From G963667975 sp963677395 (GTDB taxonomy: Bacteria; Bacteroidota; Bacteroidia; Bacteroidales; G963667975), in NCBI GenBank assembly GCA_963677395.2, contig OY781965.2, forward strand, positions 1,116,001 to 1,180,000: 64,000 nucleotides of DNA. Reading direction: 5' to 3'. The notes under the pieces were generated by a model. It was not told where the DNA came from. It saw only the letters and a list, made by a program, of their open reading frames with translations, and did not search any database. The position numbers and the translations under genes are program-made. This document shows positions 10,714 to 18,645 of this stretch, piece after piece; position 1 is the first letter of the stretch; each line of letters begins with the position of its first letter.

Positions 10714-11490
10714 TTAATAGCTTTTGTCGCCACCAAATAATCCACCAAGCAAATTACCGCCAATTCCACCTATGCCTGAGCTTTGTTCGCGGTTGCTACC
10801 CCAGCTTCCAGCTTGTGCAATACGGTCAGCTAATCGTGAAAAAGGTAAACTTTGCAGATAAACGATTCCGGGACCAGTTAATTTAGCCAGGAAAAGACCT
10901 TCTCCTCCAAACAGTGCGTTTCGAAAGCCTCCTACAAACTGAATATCATAATCTATTGATTGTTCAAATCCTACGAGGCATCCGGTATCTACGCGAAGTG
11001 ATTCTCCTACGGCGAGTTCTTTGCGGATAACAGTTCCTCCGGCATGTATAAATACGAGGCCATCACCGTTAAGGCGCTGAAGAATAAATCCTTCACCACC
11101 AAAAAAACCAGCGCCAAGCTTACGGGTAAACGCAATATCTATATCAATTCCAGTAGCAGCGCATAAAAACGAATCTTTCTGACAAAGGAAAGTTCTGCCA
11201 AATTTATTCAGATCGATGGGTATAACCTTGCCCGGATAAGGTGCTGCAAAAGCAACTTTCTGACGCAGACGGCCTGTGTTCAGGAATGTGCTGATGAAAA
11301 AGCTGTCTCCGGTTAGCATTCTTTTGAATCCGGCAAAAATTCCTCCTCCGGTTGATGTTTGCATTTCAATACCGTTTTCCATATAAAGCATTGCGCCCAC
11401 TTCAGCGCGTACACCTTCTGATGAATCAAGTTCAATTTCAACGATTTGCATATCATTTCCGATGATGGTATAGTCAATTACATCTGCCAT
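10714..11490 (-). CDS. AIM24 / TIGR00266 family protein
   Basis: 258-residue protein of the AIM24 family (TIGR00266), a beta-rich fold widespread in bacteria and also in mitochondria, where yeast Aim24 influences inner-membrane organisation. The bacterial role is not established. Visible hallmarks are the repeated glycine-rich beta segments: GAMLYMENGIEMQTSTGGG near residue 32, then GFKRMLTGDSFFISTF, GEGFILQRLNGDGLVFIHAGG and a glycine-rich tail (GIGGIGGNLLGGLFGG). No signal peptide or membrane helix is seen, so it is probably cytoplasmic or peripheral. The gene lies 27 bases upstream of the ABC permease on the same strand and diverges from the secreted unknown at 11640. The ATG at 11490 is the natural start. 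Confidence 0.85.
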   Translation of the reverse strand: MADVIDYTIIGNDMQIVEIELDSSEGVRAEVGAMLYMENGIEMQTSTGGGIFAGFKRMLTGDSFFISTFLNTGRLRQKVAFAAPYPGKVIPIDLNKFGRTFLCQKDSFLCAATGIDIDIAFTRKLGAGFFGGEGFILQRLNGDGLVFIHAGGTVIRKELAVGESLRVDTGCLVGFEQSIDYDIQFVGGFRNALFGGEGLFLAKLTGPGIVYLQSLPFSRLADRIAQAGSWGSNREQSSGIGGIGGNLLGGLFGGDKSY

Positions 11491-11639
11491 AGTTCCTGTT
11501 TTTTAGAGGTCATTTATGTTTATAATATTTTTATTGATGTCAAAATTCTTATTGGTATTAACTTTGCTCAGCAAATCTATTAAGAACCAATTAATATTCC
11601 TATACAATTTTACGTTGTTTATATTTAATGACTGTTATT

Positions 11640-12521
11640 ATGAAAAAAATTCCTGTGTTTATTATTTTTACTATTCTGACATTGAGTGTTTTAGCTCAGA
11701 GTAAGATGGCTGATAAAGTCCAGATTCAGCAGTTTTTTAAATCAAAAACTTATATTGTTCTTGAAGCAAATCTTTTTATGCTATATAATCCAACCATTAA
11801 AGATCAGGTTGGAAAACACTGGAAAATTACTCCTTTTGAGGTTGTTACGCAAAAAGAGTTTGAAAAGCTGAAACGCGATCCGCTTAGCTCGTTCCTGTTT
11901 TTATCAACAGCCAGGATGAGTCAGGAAAAGAATATGTTTAATACGATTGCAGGTTGGTTTTCAGGTGGAAAAGATGAGTCATCTTATCTCATTTTAAATT
12001 TAGTAATGGGTGTGAAATCGGGTAAGTTGAATGATATGCCTGATTTAGGATCAGTACCGCTCGCTATGGAAGGGGCAGGAGAGGAGTTCTATCTGTTTAA
12101 AATTGGTGGAGTTTTGAAGATGATGCAACAAATTGTTTTGAAGCTCAAAGAAAATCCTGAGCCAGACATAAAAAAAATGGCTCTTGAAAATCTACCCAAA
12201 ATAAAAACGATGGAACTCTGGGTAATTAAAAGCCAACTTACTTCATCTCTTCAATCCGAAACAGCTTTTAAAAAACTCTATCCCTATCCGTTTAAGTTTG
12301 TAACGGCAGATGAAATTGAAGAAGCTGTAAATCAATCTAAAAATATTGTATTTCTTCATAAAATGGGGCCAGAAGAAGCCGAAATTACCGAAGAAGCTTT
12401 TTGTACAAAGTTTATCCTTTCGGCTGCTGATGGTCAGTTGGTTTGGGTTGGCCGTCATAAAGTCAGCAAGAAAAAACCGGATGCCATGCTCGAGGAAGAT
12501 TTGAGAGAACTGATTAAGTAA
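11640..12521 (+). CDS. Secreted hypothetical protein
   Basis: I do not recognise this family. From the ATG at 11640 the product has 293 residues and starts MKKIPVFIIFTILTLSVLAQ, a clean Sec signal peptide ending LAQ. An in-frame ATG four codons upstream (11628) would only weaken the signal peptide, so 11640 is preferred. The mature part is mixed alpha/beta with no cysteine cluster and no known catalytic motif. The middle contains a hydrophobic glycine-rich stretch (SYLILNLVMGVKSG). The C-terminal third (ADEIEEAVNQSKNIVFLHKMGPE, then FILSAADGQLVWVGRHKVSKKKPDAM) resembles conserved domains of unknown function in Bacteroidales. No T9SS tail is present, so it is probably periplasmic. It is followed 71 bases later by ettA, which has its own promoter. 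Confidence 0.75.
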   Translation: MKKIPVFIIFTILTLSVLAQSKMADKVQIQQFFKSKTYIVLEANLFMLYNPTIKDQVGKHWKITPFEVVTQKEFEKLKRDPLSSFLFLSTARMSQEKNMFNTIAGWFSGGKDESSYLILNLVMGVKSGKLNDMPDLGSVPLAMEGAGEEFYLFKIGGVLKMMQQIVLKLKENPEPDIKKMALENLPKIKTMELWVIKSQLTSSLQSETAFKKLYPYPFKFVTADEIEEAVNQSKNIVFLHKMGPEEAEITEEAFCTKFILSAADGQLVWVGRHKVSKKKPDAMLEEDLRELIK

Positions 12522-12561
12522 CATATACTTATATCTTCTGTAGTTGTTTTCTCAATTTCTG

Positions 12562-12569
12562 TACCTTTG
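12562..12569 (+). promoter_or_regulatory. -7 promoter element for ettA
   Basis: TACCTTTG matches the Bacteroidota TAnnTTTG consensus 23 bases before the ettA ATG. A TTG lies at 12544. The leader would be short and has no Shine-Dalgarno sequence. Confidence 0.6.
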
Positions 12570-12592
12570 CAAATTATAAATCATACACATAT

Positions 12593-14269
12593 ATGTCTGA
12601 CGACAAAAAAATTATTTTTTCGATGGTGGGTGTGGGTAAAATTTACCCTCCCAGCAAACAGGTTTTAAAAAATATTTATCTTTCATTTTATTACGGTGCT
12701 AAAATCGGGATTATCGGTTTGAATGGTTCCGGAAAGTCATCACTTCTGAAAATTATTGCCGGTGAAGATAAATCGTTTAATGGCGAAGTTGTTTTCTCTT
12801 CTGGATATTCAGTAGGTTATCTTCCTCAGGAACCTGTTCTGGACGATTCTAAAACTGTAAAAGAAGTCGTGGAAGAGGCAGTTCAGGAGGTTGTAAACCT
12901 GATGAAAGAATATGAAGAAATTAATAATAAGTTTGCTGAGCCTATGAGCGACGATGAGATGAATGTGCTCATCGAACGTCAGGGAGTCGTAATGGAATTA
13001 CTTGATCACCATAATGCATGGGAACTTGATAATAAACTTGAACGTGCGATGGATGCGCTACGTTGCCCGGAAGGAGATGCCCTTGTTACGAATCTTTCCG
13101 GAGGAGAGCGTCGCCGTGTGGCATTGTGCCGTTTATTGCTTCAGGAACCGGATATTCTGTTACTTGATGAACCTACGAATCATCTTGATGCTGAATCAAT
13201 AGAATGGTTGGAACTTCATTTACAACAATATAAAGGAACGGTAATTGCTGTAACGCACGACCGTTACTTCCTCGATAACGTTGCTGGCTGGATACTTGAA
13301 CTTGATCGTGGCGAAGGTATTCCCTGGAAAGGAAATTACTCTTCATGGCTCGACCAAAAGACTCAGCGCATGCAAATGGAAGAAAAAACCGAATCGAAGC
13401 GCCGGAAAACGCTCGAACGCGAACTGGAGTGGGTTCGTATGGCACCCACTGCACGTCATGCAAAAGGAAGAGCTCGTTTGAATGCGTATGAACGTATGAT
13501 GGATGAAGATGTAAAACAGAAAGAAGAACGTCTGGAAATCTTTATCCCGAACGGACCTCGTTTGGGTACAAATGTGATTGAGGCAGTCAATGTTTCAAAA
13601 TCGTATGGTGATCGTATTCTGTTTGAAGATCTGAATTTCATGTTGCCACCTGCCGGTATTGTCGGAATTATTGGCCCGAATGGTGCTGGAAAAACCACAT
13701 TGTTCCGCTTGATTATGGGACTTGAACAACCTGATAATGGTGAGTTTAAAGTGGGAGAAACCGTAAAAGTGGGTTATGTTGATCAGCAACACACCGAAAT
13801 TGACCCTGAGAAGAATGTTTGGGAGGTGATTTCGGAAGGCAACGAGCAGATACAAATGGGTGGAAGACTGATTAATTCGCGTGCATACGTTTCCCGTTTT
13901 AATTTCAGTGGTGTTGATCAAGGTAAAAAATCCGGAGTTTTATCGGGCGGAGAACGCAATCGATTGCATTTGGCATTAACACTCAAATCAGAAGCCAACG
14001 TGTTACTCCTCGATGAGCCAACCAATGATATTGATGTAAACACCCTGCGTGCACTGGAAGAAGGTTTGGAAAACTTTGCCGGATGTGCTGTTATTATTTC
14101 ACATGACCGCTGGTTTCTCGATCGTGTAGCTACGCATATTCTCGCTTTTGAAGGTGATTCACAGGTTTATTTCTTCGAAGGAAGTTATTCCGAATATGAA
14201 GAAAACAAACGCAAACGTTTGGGCGATGAAGGTCCGAAACGTATCCGTTATAAAAAACTGATAAAGTAG
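12593..14269 (+). CDS. ettA: Energy-dependent translational throttle protein EttA (ABC-F)
   Basis: 558-residue cytoplasmic ABC-F ATPase that binds the ribosomal E site and gates entry into elongation according to energy state (known for E. coli EttA). Two ABC cassettes are complete. Cassette one has Walker A GLNGSGKSS at about 42-50, signature LSGGERRR and Walker B LLLDEPTNHLD. Cassette two has GPNGAGKTT, LSGGERNR and LLLDEPTNDID. Between them lies the long charged linker (P-site tRNA interaction motif region, about residues 240-320). The first cassette contains the EttA-type arm insert (about 95-140). Length and the HAKGRARLNAYE linker sequence fit EttA rather than antibiotic-resistance ABC-F proteins. 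A separate upstream promoter and a strong terminator downstream indicate a single-gene transcript. Confidence 0.95.
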   Translation: MSDDKKIIFSMVGVGKIYPPSKQVLKNIYLSFYYGAKIGIIGLNGSGKSSLLKIIAGEDKSFNGEVVFSSGYSVGYLPQEPVLDDSKTVKEVVEEAVQEVVNLMKEYEEINNKFAEPMSDDEMNVLIERQGVVMELLDHHNAWELDNKLERAMDALRCPEGDALVTNLSGGERRRVALCRLLLQEPDILLLDEPTNHLDAESIEWLELHLQQYKGTVIAVTHDRYFLDNVAGWILELDRGEGIPWKGNYSSWLDQKTQRMQMEEKTESKRRKTLERELEWVRMAPTARHAKGRARLNAYERMMDEDVKQKEERLEIFIPNGPRLGTNVIEAVNVSKSYGDRILFEDLNFMLPPAGIVGIIGPNGAGKTTLFRLIMGLEQPDNGEFKVGETVKVGYVDQQHTEIDPEKNVWEVISEGNEQIQMGGRLINSRAYVSRFNFSGVDQGKKSGVLSGGERNRLHLALTLKSEANVLLLDEPTNDIDVNTLRALEEGLENFAGCAVIISHDRWFLDRVATHILAFEGDSQVYFFEGSYSEYEENKRKRLGDEGPKRIRYKKLIK

Positions 14270-14281
14270 TTTTTACATAAG

Positions 14282-14328
14282 ATAAAGCTAAGAGCCGGAG
14301 AATAAATGTTTCCGGCTCTTAGCTTTAT
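14282..14328. terminator. Bidirectional terminator between ettA and the membrane NTPase gene
   Basis: A perfect 18-bp stem (14282-14299 pairs with 14311-14328) with an 11-base loop. The GC-rich core is AAGCTAAGAGCCGGA. AT-rich flanks provide U-runs in both directions. It lies 13 bases after ettA and overlaps the stop codon of the convergent gene at 14325. Confidence 0.9.
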
Positions 14329-16055
14329 TTATTCTGCCGAATTATTTGATTACTTGTAATGTATTGAATGATATCTGATACATTACATTTATTAACATTG
14401 AAAATCTTATAATTATTCAAATTCCAGTTTTCAATAACTTTATCAACAATGCTAATTCGAACAATCCAAATCATAGGGATTTCTGTTTTTAATAACAGGT
14501 CATTTATACAAGAAGCCCAACCCTGATTTTCTAATTCCCAAGGGCCAACTTCGTCAATGAGGATTATTTGTGATTGAACATTATTTTCGAGAGATAAGAT
14601 GTTTTTTGCAAACTCTATACTGGTATTTGAAAAATAGAATCTTCCAACTTGTATTAAATCTGGATTATCATAGGTTCTGGATAACATTATTTTTTCTTTG
14701 GTGGAAATATTAATTATATCATTTCCTGTACGTACGTTGTGCTCAAAAACAGAAGGAGATATGAATCCTCCAATTTTAATGTTGTTATAATTCAGATAGT
14801 TAATAACCTCATTAAGTAAGGCAGATTTCCCTTGCTCCGATTTTCCTGATATGATTATTACAGGTTGTTTTTCTTTGAATTTTACAGAAAGTTTTTCAAG
14901 CCAAAAATCTGCCTGAGAAACCATTTGATGAATTATTGAAACTGGTTGTGAAAAAATATTTTTAAAACTTGGCAAGTTTGCAATAACATAAGGTAAAGTA
15001 TCAAAGGCAACTTCCAAAGCTAAAGGTATCTGACGAAATGATCTCCTTGTAAAAAAAGATCTGATAACAGGATTATACAGTTCGGTTCCAATAGTTGAAA
15101 ATCCAACTATCATAATTGCTGCACGAAAGTTCATTTGTATTCCTAACAATAAACCTTCATATATTCCACTTGTTGTATTTTGAAATTTTGCAAACAGAAA
15201 ACTTGAAAGCATTGTAATTAAAATGAATAGAATCCAGAACTTTGGCTTTTTTAAAGGTTTTAATGCCCTGTGATAACGAATAGTCCAGCAGGCAATAATT
15301 ATTAAACCTGAAATGCTCCACCAAAGCCATCCGGTAAAATTCATGAAACACAATACAGTTATCATTCCCAAAACATTAAAACCAAGCCAGAGTAACGAAT
15401 AATTGAAAGATAAATCTATTTTCCTTGTTTGAATTTCACTTATTTTATTAAAATTAATGCCTTCTATTTTATTTGGTTCTCTTATAGCTTTTCGCCCGAT
15501 GTAAATTCCAATTATCGCTGCAATTAATCCGAATAATAAGTCAATAACCCATAAGAAAATAACAGGTTGCCATAAGTTGTCAAAATGAATATTTAATTGT
15601 TTTTGGGCAAAACTTGCAAAACTATCATAAAGGTTGACAATATTGAACCCATACATGATTATCAGATTTGCAATTTTATGGAGTAAATTCCACGACATTG
15701 CAAGCATTCCACCAACGAGGTATGCAAACATATTTTTTCGAAATACCCGTACCGCAAATTCAATAAGTAATGCTTCGCTGAATATGGCAATCATTGGTCC
15801 AAAAATCATAGTACTTGGTGAAATAGATTTCATTAAAGCACAAATCAAACCCGAGCGCCAGATAAGTCCTTTTTCTTTCCATAGATGACTAACAGAAATC
15901 AATAAAATAATACCTATAGCTGTAAGGAAATTACTACTGAATGGAATCCTCATGTTATGTAAAAAGCTACCTAAGACAATTTCAGAAGATGCCCATAGAC
16001 AGCCAAGTACAGATGCTTTAAGCCATTTATTATTTAATTTATCATTGGTTTTCAT
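14325..16055 (-). CDS. Polytopic membrane protein fused to a THEP1-type P-loop NTPase
   Basis: 576 residues. About 1-370 is a membrane region with roughly ten hydrophobic helices. The first part (LKASVLGCLWASSEIVLGSF onward) resembles an ECF-type substrate-binding membrane domain. The later part contains FFTRRSFRQIPLALEVAFD, similar in style to the coupling helices of ECF T components; both comparisons are my reading, not search results. Residues about 400-576 form a nucleoside-triphosphatase domain with Walker A GKSEQGKS at 404-411, an IGGFISP segment and Walker B ILIDEVGPWELE around D501-E502, the pattern of THEP1-like NTPases. There is no ABC signature, so it is not an ordinary ECF ATPase. 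It overlaps the upstream DUF364 gene by 14 bases, suggesting translational coupling. A role in metal or cofactor-precursor transport for the neighbouring molybdoenzyme is inference. Confidence 0.75.
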   Translation of the reverse strand: MKTNDKLNNKWLKASVLGCLWASSEIVLGSFLHNMRIPFSSNFLTAIGIILLISVSHLWKEKGLIWRSGLICALMKSISPSTMIFGPMIAIFSEALLIEFAVRVFRKNMFAYLVGGMLAMSWNLLHKIANLIIMYGFNIVNLYDSFASFAQKQLNIHFDNLWQPVIFLWVIDLLFGLIAAIIGIYIGRKAIREPNKIEGINFNKISEIQTRKIDLSFNYSLLWLGFNVLGMITVLCFMNFTGWLWWSISGLIIIACWTIRYHRALKPLKKPKFWILFILITMLSSFLFAKFQNTTSGIYEGLLLGIQMNFRAAIMIVGFSTIGTELYNPVIRSFFTRRSFRQIPLALEVAFDTLPYVIANLPSFKNIFSQPVSIIHQMVSQADFWLEKLSVKFKEKQPVIIISGKSEQGKSALLNEVINYLNYNNIKIGGFISPSVFEHNVRTGNDIINISTKEKIMLSRTYDNPDLIQVGRFYFSNTSIEFAKNILSLENNVQSQIILIDEVGPWELENQGWASCINDLLLKTEIPMIWIVRISIVDKVIENWNLNNYKIFNVNKCNVSDIIQYITSNQIIRQNK

Positions 16056-16854
16056 TTAGCAAGCAGATTTTTTTTGCACAATATTGAAATAAATGAAATC
16101 CTGCACCACCCTCAGAAACAATAGTAAACATTTTTTCTGGATTTGTAATTTTTGTTGAACCAATGATGGTAATATTGCGTTTGAACAGCATGTCAGGAAT
16201 CAACCCGGCAGTAGGCCCAACAATAATCACCTGCTTGTTTGCAAGAATATGCACCAGTAGATTATCCAACGTATTGTTCAATAATGTTAATCCTGTAATT
16301 ATAATAATATCAGAAACAGGCAGAACATCTGATGCTTTTGCAGCAGGCACGTAGTATTGCTTTTCGTCTTCGTCAAGTGCATTTTCGTTCAATTCCAGAA
16401 CGAATAATTTATGTGGTGTTTTGGATATTTTTTTAATGTATGAATGAAATGCCCCTACAATACATATTTTTTTTTGCCCACTCAAATCGAGCAAATCAAA
16501 CGGATCTTTATCTTCAATGATTTTGATATTTGATTTGGCAATTATTTCGGTTGATACTGCGTTTAGCACTGCAAGTTTAACGCTATCCAATATTTTTGAA
16601 CTTTCTGAACGGTTAAATAAATCCCAAACCTTTTGCCCGTTTATATTCCCAGGCGTAAAGCTGCCAAAATCATGTTTTTGTTTGTGACAGCAATTAACTG
16701 TAGTGTCCAAATCAATACTGGCAACACCACAATAACCATTTGATAATTTTACAGCAGTAAGAAATATCCCTATTTGAACGTTTTCTATTGTTGTATTCTC
16801 AATGTATTCACTATATTTGGTTTGTAATAAATGGAATGTTTCCTGTAAAATCAT
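16042..16854 (-). CDS. DUF364 family protein (putative heavy-metal chelation domain)
   Basis: 270 residues, recognisable as a DUF4213/DUF364 protein: an N-terminal enolase-N-like part (about 1-90) followed by a Rossmann-like domain. Visible segments are KICIVGAFHSYIKKI, VLPVSDIIIITGLTLLNNTLD and IIVGPTAGLIPDMLFKRNI. The family has been proposed to bind metal or metal-chelating molecules and often sits in metal or molybdenum gene clusters; its biochemistry is unsettled. Unusually Cys/His-rich spots are CCHKQKHDFG near residue 57 and FHLFQYCAKKIC at the C-terminus. The start ATG at 16854 follows the operator/promoter at 16881-16915 by 26 bases. The stop overlaps the membrane-NTPase start by 14 bases. 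Confidence 0.8.
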   Translation of the reverse strand: MILQETFHLLQTKYSEYIENTTIENVQIGIFLTAVKLSNGYCGVASIDLDTTVNCCHKQKHDFGSFTPGNINGQKVWDLFNRSESSKILDSVKLAVLNAVSTEIIAKSNIKIIEDKDPFDLLDLSGQKKICIVGAFHSYIKKISKTPHKLFVLELNENALDEDEKQYYVPAAKASDVLPVSDIIIITGLTLLNNTLDNLLVHILANKQVIIVGPTAGLIPDMLFKRNITIIGSTKITNPEKMFTIVSEGGAGFHLFQYCAKKICLLNENQ

Positions 16855-16880
16855 AAGTAATTAAATATTAAAATCTTAAC

Positions 16881-16902
16881 GATATGAATAATATTTCATA
16901 TC
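16881..16902 (-). promoter_or_regulatory. Palindromic operator upstream of the DUF364 operon
   Basis: A perfect 8-bp inverted repeat, GATATGAA and TTCATATC around six AT bases, extended by a flanking C/G pair at 16880 and 16903. It begins six bases beyond the -7 element and so covers the predicted transcription start, a typical repressor position. The same arrangement occurs at 27769-27790 before the aldehyde oxidoreductase operon. Confidence 0.65.
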
Positions 16903-16907
16903 GGCTT

Positions 16908-16915
16908 CAAAAGTA
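16908..16915 (-). promoter_or_regulatory. -7 element of the DUF364 operon promoter
   Basis: The minus strand reads TACTTTTG, matching TAnnTTTG. Nine bases upstream it has ATTGTAT, identical in sequence and spacing to the promoter at 27796-27803. Confidence 0.65.
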
Positions 16916-16985
16916 AAAATAAAATACAATATTTCCTAATTATTACCACTTAATAGGTGTTGTCTGGTTTTAAATAAAGAATTGT

Positions 16986-17016
16986 ATGATTATATAAAAT
17001 TATTTTATATAATCAT
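16986..17016. repeat. 31-base perfect AT palindrome between divergent operons
   Basis: A 14-base arm (ATGATTATATAAAA) and its perfect complement around TTA. It lies in the 369-base region between the divergent DUF364 operon and xdhC, upstream of both predicted promoters. It could be a regulator site or a weak hairpin. The first 13 bases after ATG-AT trimming (GATTATATAAAAT) recur at 18612. Confidence 0.6.
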
Positions 17017-17100
17017 TACCAGATTGCTAACTTTTGCAGTTTTAGATGAATCGCAGCGATCTTTCCTGTCATGCTTCAAAATAACGATAGTATTTTTTAT

Positions 17101-17108
17101 TATTTTTG
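17101..17108 (+). promoter_or_regulatory. -7 element of the xdhC promoter
   Basis: TATTTTTG matches TAnnTTTG. The following TTCs continue as in the oxidoreductase operon promoter: TATTTTTGCTTC is shared between 17101-17112 and the minus strand at 27792-27803. The GATATG palindrome is missing here. The leader to the ATG at 17224 would be about 110 bases. Confidence 0.5.
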
Positions 17109-17223
17109 CTTCGTTTGAAATTTACAGGCTGGTTGTTTTAGGGCGTTGAGTCATGAGAATCAGTGTAATTGATATTAAATACAGGCTGTAATGGATATTT
17201 ATAATTAATTAAAACTATGTTTA

Positions 17224-17994
17224 ATGGTTGACTTACTCCTTTCAATACCAAATTGCTACAAAGATCCCCGGTCTTCGGCGTTGTGTATAGTTACCAATGT
17301 TAGTGGATCTACTCCGGGTAAAGCTGGCGCAAAAATGATTGTCTATAGTGATGGCAAAATTGAAGGCACTGTTGGTGGTGGTGGAATTGAGAAAATGGTG
17401 ATAGCAAATGCTCTTGATGTAATTAAAACACAAACATCCCAATTCAAAGAATTCAATCTTCAGAAAGATCTGGGTATGACTTGTGGAGGTGTTGTTAGTG
17501 TATATATTGAGCCTATTTCCAGGCCATCAAAGCTTTATATATTTGGATCCGGACATATTGGAAAATATATTGCTCAATATGCACCTGATATGGGTTTTGA
17601 TACTTACCTTGTTGATTGGAGAGAAGATTATTTTGTAAGTCCTGAAAATATTCATTACACACAGGTTTACAAGCCTTATTTGGAAGCTGTAAATGATATT
17701 TATTTCGATGCTGATACCTATATTGTTATTGTAACTCCAAATCACGAAATGGATGAAGATGTTTTGGCAGCAGTTGGGAAAAAAGATTCAGCTTATGTGG
17801 GTTTAATCGGAAGTAGCAGAAAGGTGGATACACTGAAAAAATTATTTCTACAAGATGGAATTCTAACTGAAGAAGAATTGAATCGTGTTGATATGCCTAT
17901 TGGAATTAAATTTAATGCAATAACACCTGCCGAGATTGCCATTAGTATTATTGCGAAACTTATTGATGTTAAGAACACAAAAGCATCAAAATAA
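17224..17994 (+). CDS. xdhC: XdhC/CoxI family molybdenum hydroxylase maturation factor
   Basis: 256-residue cytoplasmic protein of the XdhC family, which binds molybdenum cofactor, protects or sulfurates it and delivers it to xanthine-oxidase-type enzymes. The N-terminal XdhC_CoxI domain shows SGSTPGKAGAKM, GTVGGGGIEKM and the DLGMTCGG motif with its conserved cysteine. The C-terminal Rossmann domain begins YIFGSGHIGKYIAQYAP and continues with VTPNHEMDEDVLAA and YVGLIGSSRK. Length is normal. It is the only plus-strand gene of the island and converges on the nucleotidyltransferase gene, with ten bases between the stops. The client is presumably the aldehyde oxidoreductase at 24249-27170. The ATG at 17217 is out of frame and soon stops, so 17224 is the start. 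Confidence 0.92.
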   Translation: MVDLLLSIPNCYKDPRSSALCIVTNVSGSTPGKAGAKMIVYSDGKIEGTVGGGGIEKMVIANALDVIKTQTSQFKEFNLQKDLGMTCGGVVSVYIEPISRPSKLYIFGSGHIGKYIAQYAPDMGFDTYLVDWREDYFVSPENIHYTQVYKPYLEAVNDIYFDADTYIVIVTPNHEMDEDVLAAVGKKDSAYVGLIGSSRKVDTLKKLFLQDGILTEEELNRVDMPIGIKFNAITPAEIAISIIAKLIDVKNTKASK

Positions 17995-18004
17995 AATTTG
18001 AGCA

Positions 18005-18595
18005 CTAGAATGTACTGTTGAAAAAGCTTGTGTATTCCTCAGGTGTATTAATATTTCTTAAAATAGTATCGGAATTTATTTCAATATCCATTTTTGGATA
18101 AGGCGTTAATATATCACGTAGAGTAAAGTTATTATCATTTAACTGAGATATTTTATTAATGATAACTTGTGGTAAAAGAACAGGATGCCCGCCTTTTCCT
18201 TTATAAACAGGCGAACACCACGCGTAAGGATTTCTTTGTGCATAAAGTTTTTCAATAACATCAATACTTACGAAAGGATTATCAACGTTTTGAATAAAAC
18301 AGAAATCGCTTTCTTTTGCTTCCTGTGAAGCTATTCTGATTGAATAAAATCGTCCCCATTCGGGATACTCATTAATTACAAATGTTACATTTGGTTGTAC
18401 TTGTAAGTCACGACATAAGGGTTCTGTTTTCTTATTAACCATACAAATAATTTTACTGCAATCAGCACTTGTATATTCATTAATAATTTTTTCCAGAAAT
18501 GTTGTAGTATCATCCCATTTAAGAAGAGCTTTTGGTTTTCCCATTCTTTCTGAAAAGCCTGATGCGAGTATTATTGTTATAGAATTGCGATCCAT
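18005..18595 (-). CDS. MocA/MobA-like NTP transferase (DVU_1551-type)
   Basis: 196 residues of the MobA-like nucleotidyltransferase fold. The signature ILASGFSERMGKPKALLKW at the N-terminus matches the LAAGxSxRMGxPK nucleotide loop. QNVDNPFVSIDVI carries the metal-binding aspartate, and GKGGHPVLLP is typical of the MocA branch, which makes molybdopterin cytosine dinucleotide for xanthine-oxidase-family enzymes. Xanthine-oxidase-type aldehyde oxidoreductases commonly use that dinucleotide form, so this is the likely cofactor-finishing enzyme. It is the last gene of the minus operon, 50 bases after the CoA ligase, and an AT-rich site lies in that gap. The first position of the loop is ILASG rather than ILAAG, a conservative change. 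Confidence 0.85.
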   Translation of the reverse strand: MDRNSITIILASGFSERMGKPKALLKWDDTTTFLEKIINEYTSADCSKIICMVNKKTEPLCRDLQVQPNVTFVINEYPEWGRFYSIRIASQEAKESDFCFIQNVDNPFVSIDVIEKLYAQRNPYAWCSPVYKGKGGHPVLLPQVIINKISQLNDNNFTLRDILTPYPKMDIEINSDTILRNINTPEEYTSFFNSTF

Positions 18596-18611
18596 TTTGT
18601 ATTTTTTGCGA

Positions 18612-18631
18612 GATTATATAAAATAATTATC
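18612..18631. promoter_or_regulatory. AT-rich site resembling the 16986 palindrome
   Basis: GATTATATAAAAT followed by AATTATC, an imperfect inverted repeat in the short gap before the nucleotidyltransferase gene. Its first 13 bases equal those of one arm of the palindrome at 16988-17014. No function is certain. Confidence 0.3.
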
Positions 18632-18645
18632 AATGCAATAGATTT

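Noticed and set aside
12593..14269. Antibiotic-resistance ABC-F protein
   Set aside because: Linker sequence, arm insert and length fit EttA; resistance ABC-F proteins have a different, longer interdomain linker.
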